From NCBI GenBank assembly GCA_037447655.1, contig JBBHKE010003142.1, positions 1 to 50,279 of the forward strand: a stretch of DNA of 50,279 nucleotides, read 5' to 3'. Both the position numbers and the translations under genes were made by a program. The notes under the pieces were generated by a model, which had not been told where the DNA came from, did no database searches, and was given only the letters and a program-made list of their open reading frames with translations. The stretch is from Zygnema cylindricum (Eukaryota > Streptophyta > Zygnematophyceae > Zygnematales > Zygnemataceae). This document shows, in pieces, positions 1-10,778 of this stretch (positions within the stretch are counted from its first letter, which is position 1; the number at the start of each line of letters is the position of its first letter).

Positions 1-74
1 TATATTTAAGGTATCAATGTCAAATTTTTACGGTGCTAATATAGCGTACATAAGGCTAATAACGATTCACGGTG
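1..74. mobile_element. Right end of a CACCG-family TA-inserting MITE, cut by the window edge
   Basis: The stretch ends in the terminal motif CTAATAACGATTCACGGTG followed by TA. This is the inverted end of the family seen complete at 5237-5455 and 34171-34659. Only this end is inside the window, so element length and coding content are unknown. Confidence 0.6.
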
Positions 75-76
75 TA

Positions 77-366
77 CTAAACATCTACAATGTCACAAAA
101 AACTAGACATCTACAACCGTCGCTATTTTGTATACGTCATCAATTGTCGAGAGTTTTGTAGTCGTCTACAGCCGTCACAAATTACACCCACGTCTACATC
201 CGTTACAATTTAAAGTAACGATTTTGTTGCCGAACATCGGAAAACTTTGAATAGTACTACAGAGAATCTTCGCTAAAAAAACATAATAGCAAGATTTTGT
301 TTCGGGTACATGGGAAAATGCCATTAGCGAGCTTACTTTGTATTTTTCATTTTTTTTTTTAAATGA
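77..366. other. Non-coding AT-rich spacer
   Basis: No protein similarity, RNA gene or repeat end is recognised. Phrases such as 'catctacaa' and 'cgtctaca' recur loosely but do not form a clear tandem array. Confidence 0.5.
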
Positions 367-1050
367 TGGTGGACTTCCATTATGCGTCTTAGTAATTGTA
401 CAGAAAATATTACTGAAGGGCGTGCCTTCCATAAGGTCGCGTCTGTAAATCACTTTTTATTTGCGTGGCTTATTTTGGTTGGTAACACGTAGCTTAATAT
501 TCGATGCTTAAAATCTTGAAAGAATCTTCGAACGCAATGTCATAATGCAATATCTATACCAGCGGAGATAATATCTGTACCAGCGGAGGTAATTAATGAC
601 TCGTACAAAGCGCAATAAGTGTACTACCCAAAATTTCAAAACACAACGACAAAAAGGCGGCGGCAAACTTTGATGGTGGGAGCGTGACGAGATAATTTCA
701 ACGGATTCGCAGCCACCCTGACAGAAGTCACATGGCCCTTGCGTCGTGTGCGCGCATATGCACGCGCCCATCGTAGATGTTTTTTCACTTTTCCACGCGG
801 CCCATTTTTACACGTTCTGTATTCGAGAACTGTCCTCCCTGTGCACGGTCTTAACAAATTGTAGGGTTGGTGACGTGGTGTCACAGATAAAAAGTGTAAT
901 CGAATCTGACAGTCCTAATTTACGCCTACAACCTTGGACAATTTTCTGTAATGTTGTTTTCTTTGAAAAAAAATATATATATACGAACTTGTACGAAACG
1001 GTACGGCCGTCAGTAAAAAACCCCACTTTTTCCCTAGTGGAAGTCCACCT
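367..1050. mobile_element. Harbinger-like MITE, copy 1 (degenerate)
   Basis: The ends GGTGGACTTCCATTA (from 368) and its inverse TAGTGGAAGTCCACC (to 1049) are inverted repeats with one mismatch. They resemble the GGGTGRMRTTCCATTAG ends of the copies at 2489, 4018 and 10779. Internal blocks also match copy 4, for example the 'gcggcaaactttga' region near 660 and the 'gttttttcacttttcca' region near 780. The outer base at each end and the 3-bp target duplication are no longer clean. No transposase frame is visible, so it is non-autonomous. Confidence 0.6.
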
Positions 1051-2245
1051 TAGTCTATTGTAAAACGAACTCGCGTAAAAGCATCAAACTAAATGAAAAA
1101 AATGCGAGTCGTCACGCGCGACCAAATCAAGATACACTATTTACGATTCGCGATTAAATTTCAATTTTGCCTTTTGCGGCCCAAATCAAGATACACTATT
1201 TATGATTCGCGATTAAATTTCAATTTTGCCTTTTGCGGCTAATTTAAAAGCCAACATGTGCTCCTAGTAGAGGTCGCAAAAGTCAAAACTTTACATAACC
1301 GAAACCGACCGCTTTTTTTTTTTAATCTGAGTAATCGACGCTCGCCCGGGTTATGTCACGCTCCAAAATTGTTTACTGATAACCGACCGGCGTTTACAAA
1401 AATAAAAGTTAACCAAAACTCGATTTCTCTCGACTAACCGTGCCCGCCCGTAACCGAAAAAGTACAAAATTACAACGCTCGTTGTTATTAGCGTTAAGCA
1501 TTTATTACACAAAGAATCGTAATTATCGTAAATTAATTATAATGTTATCCATTATAATTTAGATTTTTTCGTTTTTTCAAAAAATAGTTTTACTCTAGTT
1601 TATCAATAACTCTAATTTGGGTTTTTGTTCGTAATAATTATCCGCTTTGAATAACTTTTAGGTACACATAAAGGATCTAAGGGTGCGTCTCCATGTACTT
1701 GAAACTTAGAGATATAACTTTGTTTTTTAGCGCAGATCCGGCGGACCGGGATTTCGGGTGTCCCTATGTGTAACAACGACATAATTACTTAAGCGTGTGA
1801 CGATTGTATACGTTGACAATGCCCGTGACGGCAGTCAGCGTCTACAATATGTGATGACACAAGTTATTTTTTGTAAGTGTTTGTGAAATCGCATGAGTTT
1901 TCGTGACATTGTAGACGTACCGCCTTCCAGTTTGTGTCGTTTCACGGTTGAAGAAGATGCATTTTGCCTTGTGTCGCTTCTCCGCTCGACGTGAAAGGGC
2001 ATCGGAATCTTGAGAACCCTGGCTAAATATAATCCGTACTCAGCTCAAACGCACAAAACTTAGCAAATTGTGTACTTTGCCGCGTCATACCTGAACGCAA
2101 AGAACAAAATATAACGAAAAATTACCTTTCGTCGTCGATTGAATTCGTTTAAAAACTTTGTAAAAAAATTTACACGTGCGAATACGTGTTCCTATTTGTT
2201 TTTCGCATATATTTTGTTTTAAAAGACATCTTCTCTGTTTTTTAA

Positions 2246-2284
<39 letters not shown>

Positions 2285-2485
2285 TGATTCCCACTGTCCC
2301 TATCTACTATCTATTATATCACGCTAGACGACAAATCACTGTACGTATAAAGTTTCGGGGTAACGCAACTTGTACGGTGGGAATTTCTATTTTTTGGTAC
2401 GGCTGCGGATTTTCTCGTTTTTTTCTTAAGTTATGGAGGAAAACGACAGAGAATAACTGTAACTTTAGCACATGCGATAATACCC
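1051..2485. other. Non-coding spacer with one short tandem repeat
   Basis: AT-rich sequence without a supportable gene. The only clear structure is the 59-bp duplication at 1122-1239, listed separately. The long frame at 2176-2631 has no recognisable domain and runs across a MITE boundary. Confidence 0.5.
1122..1239. repeat. Two-copy 59-bp tandem repeat
   Basis: The unit starting CCAAATCAAGATACACTATT occurs at 1122-1180 and again at 1181-1239, with a single c/t difference seen. Near-identity points to a recent duplication. Confidence 0.9.
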
Positions 2486-2488
2486 TAA

Positions 2489-3224
2489 GGGTGGCGTTCC
2501 ATCAGACGAAAAGTGAGGTTGTTTACAGAAATCCTCACCTCTTCGTACTACGCCTTACCTCTTATTTTGTTTTATGCCCGGACAACATTACAGAGAATCT
2601 TGCCAACATTCTCCAATGGTCTGGGAGGTAACATTGACCGTTGGATATTTTTTCGCGAAGCATTCGCTTCGAAAGCTTCTGTAAATGGTGATGTACCTCG
2701 AGAAGGTACATCACCATTTACAGAAATATTTGAGCGGTGACACGCTGGATAATGAACATACGTGTCAATATGGCAACCAACAGAAATCGAAAAATTTCGC
2801 ACATGATATATGCATTTAGAAATCCAACCGAAATCAAAAAAGTAATCTCGTAACGAGCTTTCGTCGCGCTATTTTTGTTACCAGCCATTCGTCACACTAT
2901 TTGTGGTAGCGCTCATTCGTCGCGCGAAAAAACAGAAACCCTAAAATATTGAGCTGGCATCTGACGGGCGACTGCAAAGAGTACAAAATTTGTGTGGTAC
3001 GATGACCTGGTCCGCACATACATGGTATGCAAATGATGATTTCGAGTTGAAGTTGGTCGGTGTAAAAATATTTGACGACTTTCAATATACGATTTCATTT
3101 TACTTGGTGCCACTCATTTCTGAGCACGTGGATTACAGACCCTGCGCGAAAGTACATCGCTCAAAATGTAGCATCCTGTAATGTTGGCCGTACAAATACA
3201 GAATATCCTGATGGAACGCCACCC
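2489..3224. mobile_element. Harbinger-like MITE, copy 2, with TAA target duplication
   Basis: Perfect 17-bp terminal inverted repeats: GGGTGGCGTTCCATCAG at 2489-2505 and its reverse complement at 3208-3224. They are flanked by a direct TAA at 2486-2488 and 3225-3227. A 3-bp TWA duplication and GG-rich termini are typical of PIF/Harbinger elements. At 736 bp with no transposase frame it is non-autonomous. Internal sequence is shared with copy 3, for example the block around 'gaccgttgga'. It also holds a perfect hairpin at 2677-2725. Confidence 0.8.
2677..2725. repeat. Near-perfect hairpin inside Harbinger-like copy 2
   Basis: Arms of about 21-22 nt (left arm contains GTAAATGGTGATGTACC, right arm its exact complement) flank a short loop that includes the palindrome CTCGAG. 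Such a long perfect arm pair is unusual next to the diverged outer sequence. Confidence 0.9.
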
Positions 3225-3227
3225 TAA

Positions 3228-4014
3228 GTTGAACTCAATACTAAATGTAGCGGCAAATGTAACGGACACAGTACCATAAATGCCCGTACGTGTATTGTTC
3301 AGGCTTACACATTATATAGGGTTTCCAATTTTTTTCGTACAAAGCAATAAATTCATGTTCTGCGTACTTGCGTCAGAAATTGTGACGCCACCATACGGCA
3401 TTGCCCTCATTTGATATCATCAGGATGTCTCGAGAAACCCGGAAGACCGAATCCGGAATTGAGCCAGATTCTGTTGTACAGAATCTGCGCGTTTTTTTAT
3501 TTTTTTTTCAGACGGGCAGCAACTTACCTTCCTTCCTAAATTTATTTTGAAAATTTTCTGACCACGTTCTTTGTTTAGCCGACTCTGTGGTTGTTTCCGA
3601 AAAAGAAAATAAGTCGAGATACAAATCTGTACTTAGTAATTACTGGAAACGCACGGAAACGCCATCTTCGCTCGTGCGAGTAGATTCCCGCATTTAAAGT
3701 TGTCACATCCAATCAACCAGAGCATGCCACGTACAGTCAACTTTAGCGCTCATTGTTGGCGGGTCCCGACGGCACGATAATTTGTCGAGCTGGCGCCAAT
3801 CTGGCGGTACAGAGCTCAGGTGGAAAATTGAAGTAGGTGAAACGTGCGACATTGACAATTCAAACTGTAAGTACATTAAAAAAGTGCGTTTTTTGTCATT
3901 TTGCGATCCATAAATTAGAGGCACACTATTTAGTGTAGATTACATGCTCGGCCATTTTTCGCCGTAATTATAGGGCTGAAAAGTTGTTAGATAGGCGTTA
4001 TAGTGCGCTAAGAA
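3228..4014. other. Non-coding spacer between two Harbinger-like copies
   Basis: I see no gene, RNA or repeat end that I can support. It contains short poly-T runs near 3494-3510. Confidence 0.5.
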
Positions 4015-4017
4015 TCA

Positions 4018-4727
4018 GGGTGACGTTCCATTAGACGAAAAGTGAGGTTCGTTACTGGACGCCGTACGTTTTCGTACAGTGCCGTACATAGTCGTACCAT
4101 TTTATTTTTTTTGTCAGACGAAACATCATTACTGGAAAGCTGTCGGGAAGCTCCAATGATGTAGGCGTAATTCCTGACCGTTGGATGTTTCACATTTTGA
4201 GATCCGTGAAACAATCGAGCATATCATCTAGAGTTGGGGCCCACTAGATGATTGCCATTGGTACACGTGAAAAAGAAAAAAATATCTACGTTGTACAAGC
4301 GATCACAGGCATGCACGTCGTACATGCCATGTGCCTCCTGCCACGTTGAATGCAGGTCAGGTGAATATATCCTCGCACGCTCCGTCTGACATCCACCGAC
4401 ATTCAAAGTTTGCCGCGACCTTCAAGGTTTGTCGCGTCTTTTTGCCATTCCGTTTCGAAATTTTGATTTCCATTTTCAAAATCAAAATCTAGCCAAAAAC
4501 TTTATGTACGAATCATTAATTACCTCCGGTGGTACAGAAATTTCGTACAGATATTCCGTTTGTAGATTTTTTTCAAGATTTTTAGAATCTGGACTCTAAC
4601 CTACGTGGCGCCAATCATACTTGAGTAAAATTTGTTACTAGGCCGACACAATGGAGCAGACTTCCAGTAAACGCTGCCAGTAGACTTGTCCGTACATTTA
4701 CTGGGACCGCCTAATGGAACGTCACCC
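4018..4727. mobile_element. Harbinger-like MITE, copy 3
   Basis: Perfect 17-bp inverted ends: GGGTGACGTTCCATTAG at 4018 and its complement ending at 4727. The flanking triplets are TCA (4015-4017) and TTA (4728-4730), a TWA-type duplication with one apparent substitution. The 710-bp body is homologous to copy 4 in reverse orientation: the 'gccgtacgttttcgtac' region, the 'tttctttttcacgtgtacca' region and the 'ggcgccaatcatac' region all align. No transposase frame. Confidence 0.8.
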
Positions 4728-4730
4728 TTA

Positions 4731-5234
4731 ATATATTACTGTAGTGGTTCGGTATAAAAATCTTTCCTAAAGAATCTGCCTATCTGGGCTGCAATTGGGC
4801 TCAGCTTTAGGTGATTTGTCTGATCTGCAAAGATATTTCAGCTGTGACCGTACGTTCTTCAGAAAAGTGGACAACACCTCTACAGAACTGCAGTAAGTCC
4901 TGCGTGCCGTACCGTCCGGTAAAGACCGTATGAATTGTACTGGTAATTAATCTTACAGTACGGGAGTGTATCTTTCGGAGGCTTGGAACGGAGAGCAGTC
5001 CGTTTCGCACTGTCGCTGTCCCGACACAAAAAGCCCCGTTTGCTCGCATGGCCCCGTTCACAAGAAGAATTGTGCGAAAGAAAATGCAGGATAAATTAAA
5101 AAGCACGATGGTAAACCATCTGAGTCTAGGGGTATTGAAGGGGGGGCATGGCCAAAACTGAAAAGCTACAATAAAAAACAAAAAGAGCGACGAGAACACA
5201 AAAGAAAAATTGTGCTATTGTGCGAAAGGTACAG
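4731..5234. other. Non-coding spacer
   Basis: A 130-codon minus-strand frame covers much of this stretch, but its translation shows no domain or family motif and there is no repeat end. I treat it as chance. Confidence 0.45.
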
Positions 5235-5236
5235 TA

Positions 5237-5455
5237 CACCGCCAATCGCTATTAGCGTTGTGTACGCTAATCCCGTCCCGCTTTTTTTTCCTTTTATTCT
5301 CAAATAGAATTATCCACACTATTTAAAAAAAAAACCCTAATTCCTAATTTGAGTAATCGATTTCTTCAAAAATTTCCAAATTCCCAATTAGCGTAAACCA
5401 CGCTAATTATTTGTATACGCTAAAGAAACTTCTACGCTAATAGCGATTGGCGGTG
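5237..5455. mobile_element. CACCG-family MITE, complete 219-bp copy
   Basis: Perfect inverted termini: CACCGCCAATCGCTATTAGC from 5237, mirrored at the right end to 5455. They are flanked by TA at 5235-5236 and 5456-5457, a Tc1/mariner-type dinucleotide duplication. Counting flanking bases, the inverted repeat is 25 bp (5234-5258 against 5434-5458). The subterminal regions repeat the core TACGCTAA/TTAGCGTA in both orientations. No coding frame. Confidence 0.85.
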
Positions 5456-5457
5456 TA

Positions 5458-5697
5458 CGCGACTGAGTTTTGTCGTGTACGGTCAATTAATTGATCTTGG
5501 CACCAAAAACAGTGAAAGGAGAGCTTTTACGCTCACTCATAGCTTCTGTTCGACAGCAGTACAGTTTTTAAGAAAAACGGCGAGAACGGGGGGCATAAAT
5601 TTTACAGTATGGGAGTAGGGGAGTCACGAGTCAAGACGACATGGCACCTTATTTATAGCTTGTCACGTAAATTTTGGTTCCTCAAAATTTTGAGGCA
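5458..5697. other. Non-coding spacer
   Basis: Nothing recognisable lies between the CACCG element and the hAT-like element. Confidence 0.5.
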
Positions 5698-5704
5698 CTT
5701 GAAA

Positions 5705-5980
5705 CATAGTTCAAAAGTAGGAGAAAGTAGGCCCATACAATATGCCTACTGTATGCAAAACATACAATATGAACTTAAGACCCATATTGTATTCGGACCT
5801 ATTCGGACCAATTAAAACATTCGGACCAAAAAAAATTATTTACACCGTCAGATTCGGACGATCGGATAGTCGCTGATAAAAATAGCGATCTAAGAAGATC
5901 ACATGAAAAGCCCATAACACAACTTGCGATAAAGGCGCCGACCAATGGTTTACCATAAAAACGCCTACTTTTGAACTATG
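5705..5980. mobile_element. hAT-like MITE, 276 bp, copy 1
   Basis: The ends are CATAGTTCAAAAGTAGG and its complement CCTACTTTTGAACTATG. The direct repeat CTTGAAA flanks the element at 5698-5704 and 5981-5987 (7 of an expected 8 bp). The body is homologous, in reverse orientation, to 10043-10318, which is exactly the same length and has a clean 8-bp duplication. It contains several copies of 'ttcggac' and 'cccatacaatat'. No coding frame. Confidence 0.85.
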
Positions 5981-5987
5981 CTTGAAA

Positions 5988-6737
5988 CAGTACGCTCGTA
6001 CGTTTACTAGAAGGCAGACCCTCCCATAGTCTTGGAGCAAGACAAATCTGCGGGCACACCCGAGTTTTGTTAAAGCGGTACCGCAATCTCCGTTCTCGTA
6101 CAAATTTGTCACTATTTAGTAGCACTTCGACAGCAATGCCAGGTTGGGAAGCTGAGAAAGACCGCCGACAAATGTGTATGTTCCCGACTTTCCGCCTAAA
6201 ATTACGATAACTAATGCCGGGTGTTATACGACAACGTTTTTTAGTTTTATGATTTTCACGTATAAACATTATAAGGTGCATTTAGACGTCGTTTCATCGT
6301 TTGTTTAAGCTGTCGGATATTATGGTATTTTCTTCTATACGAAACACGATGCTTATAACAAAAGGTGCAACTCGTTTTATAAAGGGTACACAACTACACA
6401 CAATTGCCACATAACTACCAATGCGTCAACTACGTTGTACTACGCCGTGAATTTGTATTAGTGTTAATAACGCTATATTGGCGCCCCGAACCCTTGAAAC
6501 CTAAAGTATAATTGATATTGCACTTTATTATACTTTGTTATTATAGTTTCCATTTAATTAACGTCATTATTATTACAATACGGTACTGTAGTGTAGTGTC
6601 GTCTGGTGTTTTGTATGGAAAAACCATAGATTTTCTCATGTCACCAATTATGTTGCAAATGGAAATGTTTTTTTCAAAATCTTCCTTACTTGATTTCAAA
6701 TGCCACCCGCTTTGACTATTCTCGTTGAAAAAAAAAA
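5988..6737. other. Non-coding spacer
   Basis: No gene is supportable. Near 6450 the string TACGCCGTGAATTTGTATTAG resembles a diverged CACCG-family end, but no partner end was found. Confidence 0.4.
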
Positions 6738-7080
6738 CGTTGCTGTTCAAATCGTGCGATTTTTTCCTTTTCTCCAATTGATACGTATAAATCGTGACTG
6801 TTGAAAAAATCGCAAAAAATCGCGATGTAATTTCTGTCCGATAAACTGAACCAACAGTTTACCGAAAATGTACGGGAATTTACGGTAAATGTATGGTTTT
6901 GTACTAAAAATGTACGGACTTTGACGAAAAGATACGTTGCACTTCGTAGTACTTTCTATCCAATAAACTTAACATAAATTTTATGGAAACGTACGGAATT
7001 GTACTGAAAATGTACGGACTATGATGAAAAGAGACTGGAACAGTACGAAAAATGTACAAACTGCAATATAAAAATTCATT
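6738..7080 (-). repeat. Dispersed repeat, inverted relative to 47925-48270
   Basis: Read on the minus strand this matches 47925-48270: both contain 'gttcaaatc', 'atcgcaaaaaa.cgcgatgta' and repeated phrases built on 'gtacggactttg' and 'cagtttaccg'. Internal subrepeats recur about every 110-120 bp. No ends or target duplications were identified, so the class is unknown. Confidence 0.6.
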
Positions 7081-7209
7081 TTTGTTTACATATACGGAAA
7101 GTACGAACGAAAATTCATTAACAAATTTTACAATTTTTTCAAAACGTTCAATGCCTTCTTTACGTATAATTTCATCGCGATTAAATCGTTCGCTCTAAAC
7201 GGTGTGAAC

Positions 7210-8231
7210 TGTTGGAATTTATAAATCTTTATTTCAATTTATAGGGGTAAAAATAACTTAGGATATTATTTCTAGTAATACTTACCTTAATTAGTGTTAG
7301 AGTAACAAAAGGTACAGTAGAGTGTATTGTACTTTTGCAGGGACACGTGTTGGCGAAAGAACGTATGCAGGTTTTTCGGAGTAGCGCCGACAATGAAGCA
7401 TACGTGTCAAAAAGTTGACGATGCGATTCACATGATTGGACGAACGGGATCTGTCCCGAGTATTCCGGAAACATATGATACAGATCGACGGTACCACCGT
7501 CAATCGAATCTGTTTCAACGAACGCGATTCACCTGGGACCACAAGCACGATTCACGAGGGACCACAAGCGTGATTCGCGTGGGACCATAAGTGACGAAGC
7601 ACTCAGGTGCTTCGTACTACACGACCACATTCGGCTGGACTTTAGCGGTCACCGCTGACTAAGCATTTGGAACGTTTTGTGTACGGTTAGAACGTTTTGT
7701 GTATGGTTCAATTTTTGTAAATATTTGAATAACATTAGTTTGTCGTTTAGTGTGATATGAAATAGTGTTCTATTAATCAGGTTTTTAGAAATTAGTAATT
7801 AGGGTTTTTGAGGTACAGTGACATACGGGTAGGATGTTTTGTCGTTAGTCAGGATAATAACCGTAGTAACGGTTATTATCCTGTTAGTGTAGATCAGTAG
7901 ATACACACTGTGAGTATATAAATTAGGACTTAGCCAATTTTGTAGTATCCAGTTTTGGGAATATGATTTTCTAAGGGCAGTTTTTGGGAAACTTCCAGAC
8001 ATCATATCTTATGGTTTACTGGGTCATTTAGGCTGAAATTTTGGGAATTGTCAGTTAACTGTATGGTGTATCACTGTATCAATTTTGAAACATATTAGGG
8101 TTCTGAGTCATATTTTGTGTCAGTTCAAAGTTGGCTGTTGAGTAGGTACTTTGATAGTTTCTGCTGTTTTTCATGTCTACTTCTACTACTACTGCTGGTT
8201 CTCCGCCTGCAACGGTGGTTCTAGAACAACA
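7210..8231 (+). repeat. LTR of a copia-B-related element
   Basis: It starts TGTTGGAATTT and ends in AGAACAACA. It is homologous over its full length to the copia-B LTRs: 'gattcacctgggacc' repeats near 7530, 'ttgaataa.catt.gtttg', a TATA-like 'gagtatataaatt' near 7911, and the gag-start region 'ctactactactgctggt' near 8182. The usual PBS motif after the LTR is absent (the next bases are TCGTGGAATATG), and the 5 bp on each side do not match. It could be an old solo LTR or the LTR of a truncated element. Confidence 0.7.
7850..7883. repeat. Perfect 14-bp hairpin in the LTR
   Basis: CAGGATAATAACCG and its exact complement flank a 6-nt loop. The matching position in the copia-B LTRs is not palindromic, so this arose in this copy or its subfamily. 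Confidence 0.85.
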
Positions 8232-8844
8232 TCGTGGAATATGTACCTTCTATGGAGAATGACCCATCTTAGTCGTACACCTAGCAGCATGGCAGCATCG
8301 GATAGTCACTGTGACAAAATAACCTCATCTGACACTTACAACTATACAGCTATAGAAGACTCCACATTGCGCCTTCAATTGTCATTCTTTGCAGTCGCCA
8401 GATAGCAGCTTAGCTTGCAGAGAGCGGCTTAGGAACTAGATTCAATTTCGGTTAACCAGGCAGTTGATTTTGTACTAGCAGCCTGCAAGATAGCAGCCAC
8501 AGATTTCAGCAAGAAATTTTGGTAAGAACGCCGTTACTACCGGATTATATCTAATCTGTGATATGACTCTTGTGTCTCTGCACTCCTCCAGCCTAGGTAC
8601 TTAGTTCATAAATTGTTGTTTTTTCCGAGAGCCGTTTGCGAGCTTGGTTTTTTTTTTGAGTTATGTAGTTCTTCTTCAGCTTGAATCTTCTGTATGTGGT
8701 TGATTCTTGAGTTTTGAAATTATTTGCCAGTCACTCACTTTATCGTAATGTCAAACTCTGATTCAGACAGAGAATGAACCCTGTTGAACTCTGGACTCTG
8801 AACTCTGACTCTGTTTACGTAACCATATTCACAGTAAGACAGGT
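8232..8844. other. Unassigned stretch between an LTR and a copia gag remnant
   Basis: It contains T-rich runs, 'ctctg' repeats near 8780-8815 and an ATG-led short frame at 8748 (MSNSDSDRE then stop) that could be a relic gag start. It may be LTR or leader sequence of the degraded element that follows, but I could not define ends. Confidence 0.35.
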
Positions 8845-9620
8845 TTGTCGGAACTGACTATATACACTGAAGAATCAAGGCTGAAATCGCGTTGCGAGAA
8901 AATGAATGTTGGTCAATTGTTACAAAATAAGAAGCTAAACCTGTTCCTGCCGATGCGAGCAATATCTCTGAAGCAGAAAGGACTAATTGCTAGTTGGACA
9001 GAAGAAGAAATAAAAGCTAGAGTAATTACTTTCGGAGGTGAATAGGATAAAAATAAAAAAATGAGAGCATGGGAAATATGGCAAGCTTTGGGAAACAAGT
9101 TTGTGGACGAGTCTTGAATTGCAAAAGTAATCTTAATAAAGAAAATCTACTCGTCTATTAACGAGCCTACAGAGTCTATGGAAGAACATGTAACTGAACT
9201 TTCACTTCAATGAAGCAGATGCGCGGGAGATTTCTTTTGCAGAAGGAACAAAGGTTTTGATACTTTTGATGTCGCTGCCATGACAATTTAAGGATGCGGT
9301 AACCTGGTTGTATGTAAAAGTTCGCCTTGTGGAAATTCGAAAAAATAATAATCACCTGAAAGATATCGGACTTGTAAGTGCCATGGGCGGAACTGTATTT
9401 GATTCAAGCAGCAAATACTCAATCACTAAGCCAGAACTACAACCACGGTTTTGACAGCAGCAACAAGAAAAGCTACGCGTGCTGTTATTTCTATAAGACG
9501 AATCAATCACTTCATTGCTGATTGCAGGAAAATGAAGTTTGACAAAAGAAATGGATCATATATCCATAAGTGCTTTAGAAGACGCAAATGTTGATGCCGT
9601 AATAACACTATTGTAGCTGC
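8845..9620 (+). pseudogene. Degraded Ty1/copia gag
   Basis: The translated plus strand shows pieces of a copia Gag (UBN2/gag_2 type). A segment with RAWEIWQAL is followed by KKIYSS and ESMEEHV, the usual order in this family. A degraded CCHC knuckle lies near 9480-9530, where the Cys pair and the NHFIADC half sit in different frames. Several stops (for example near 9043, 9114 and 9212) and frameshifts rule out function. No protease, integrase or RT follows, so the element is truncated on the right. Whether it belongs to the LTR at 7210 is unclear, since the sequence between them does not look like a normal leader. Confidence 0.65.
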
Positions 9621-9724
9621 TGAAAAGTCTGAAACTTTTGCTGCAGCAATTCCCTTAGCTTCATCCAGCTCATTCAAGCCTCATTGAAGTTGCAGCAGCA
9701 TCATATCACTATTTGCACGTGAAT

Positions 9725-9812
9725 GAGACTAAACTAAATGACGTCAGCTCAGAGGATGTAATCCGGAGGAGACTAAACTAAATGACGTCAGCTCAGAGGA
9801 TGTAATCCGGAG
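9725..9812. repeat. 44-bp tandem duplication
   Basis: The unit beginning GAGACTAAACTAAATGACGT occurs twice back to back and looks identical, so it is recent relative to the degraded gag next to it. Confidence 0.85.
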
Positions 9813-10042
9813 GAGAGACTCGGAGAAAGACGGAATCGCTTGAAGTAGATGCTACAGGAGACAAAAATCAAAAAGATCATCCTGACTTCCAAATCATTTT
9901 ATCGAATAAGTAAATATATTTAGTAAATATGTGCTTTTCAGGCCAATATTATGACTTGCGTTTTATATGGCCGTTTCTGCACTAACCTTTTTTAATACAC
10001 CAAACCGAACTCTTCATGAAAGGCCTCCGATAGCCTTGACAA

Positions 10043-10318
10043 CATAGTTCAAAAGTAGGAGTTTTTATGGTAAGCCTTTGGTCGGCGCCTTTATCGTAAG
10101 TTGTGTTATGGGCTTTTCATGTGATCTTCTTAACTCACTACTTTGATCAGCGACCGTCCGATCGTCCGAATCTGACGGTGTAAATAATTTTTTTGGGTCC
10201 GAATGTTTTAATTGGTCCGAATAGATCCAAATACAATATGGGTCTTAAGGTCATATTGTATGTTTTGCATTCGATAGGCATATTGTATGGGCCTACTTTC
10301 ACCTACTTTTCAACTATG
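10043..10318. mobile_element. hAT-like MITE, 276 bp, copy 2
   Basis: Ends CATAGTTCAAAAGTAGG and CTACTTTTCAACTATG, with a perfect 8-bp target duplication CTTGACAA at 10035-10042 and 10319-10326. An 8-bp duplication points to the hAT superfamily. It lies in the opposite orientation to copy 1 and has the same length. No coding frame. Confidence 0.9.
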
Positions 10319-10326
10319 CTTGACAA

Positions 10327-10775
10327 TGATTAGAGTTAAAATACTTTTCGGACAGTCAAAAGTGTTTAGCTTTATGATGGACCGTTGGATCCATTTCCTT
10401 GAGTCATAGAGTCGAAAGATAACCGCAGATTTTGATGTCACGATTGAAAATTGTAATAAAATCCGATGAGGAAAAGAACTTTGACTGCCCGAAAAATGTT
10501 TGAACTCTCAAAACGATGGGCAGTGTAACAACAAGAGCTGTCCAAAGCCCTACATTTAGTGTGCGAAAAGATAAGGAAATGTTATATGTAGTTCAGTCAT
10601 ATTAAACATGTATTGTACGTGAAAAACCGTACAATACATAATGCAGGGGCAAGTGGGCAACTGATACAGGGTTTCATCGCGTTTTCGCACTTTTGACTTT
10701 CATTGACGGGGAATGGGAAGGACAGCCTAAGATGCCACGTGACAAGGCTACAGGAAGCAACACGGAATGTACCAA
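10327..10775. other. Non-coding spacer
   Basis: No recognisable gene or repeat end lies between the hAT-like and Harbinger-like copies. Confidence 0.5.
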
Positions 10776-10778
10776 TTA

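Noticed and set aside
746-1063. 105-codon plus-strand open frame
   Set aside because: It lies inside a degenerate MITE and runs past its end; no domain.
2176-2631. 151-codon plus-strand open frame
   Set aside because: It crosses the boundary of a Harbinger-like MITE, has no recognisable domain and has chance-like composition.
4807-5199. 130-codon minus-strand open frame with a hydrophobic N-terminus
   Set aside because: The N-terminal hydrophobic run could mimic a signal peptide, but there is no family motif or gene context, so chance is likelier.
7210-9620. A single truncated copia element made of the 7210 LTR plus the gag at 8845
   Set aside because: The sequence after the LTR lacks the PBS and gag N-terminus expected for copia-B relatives, and about 600 bp between them are unexplained, so I kept them separate.
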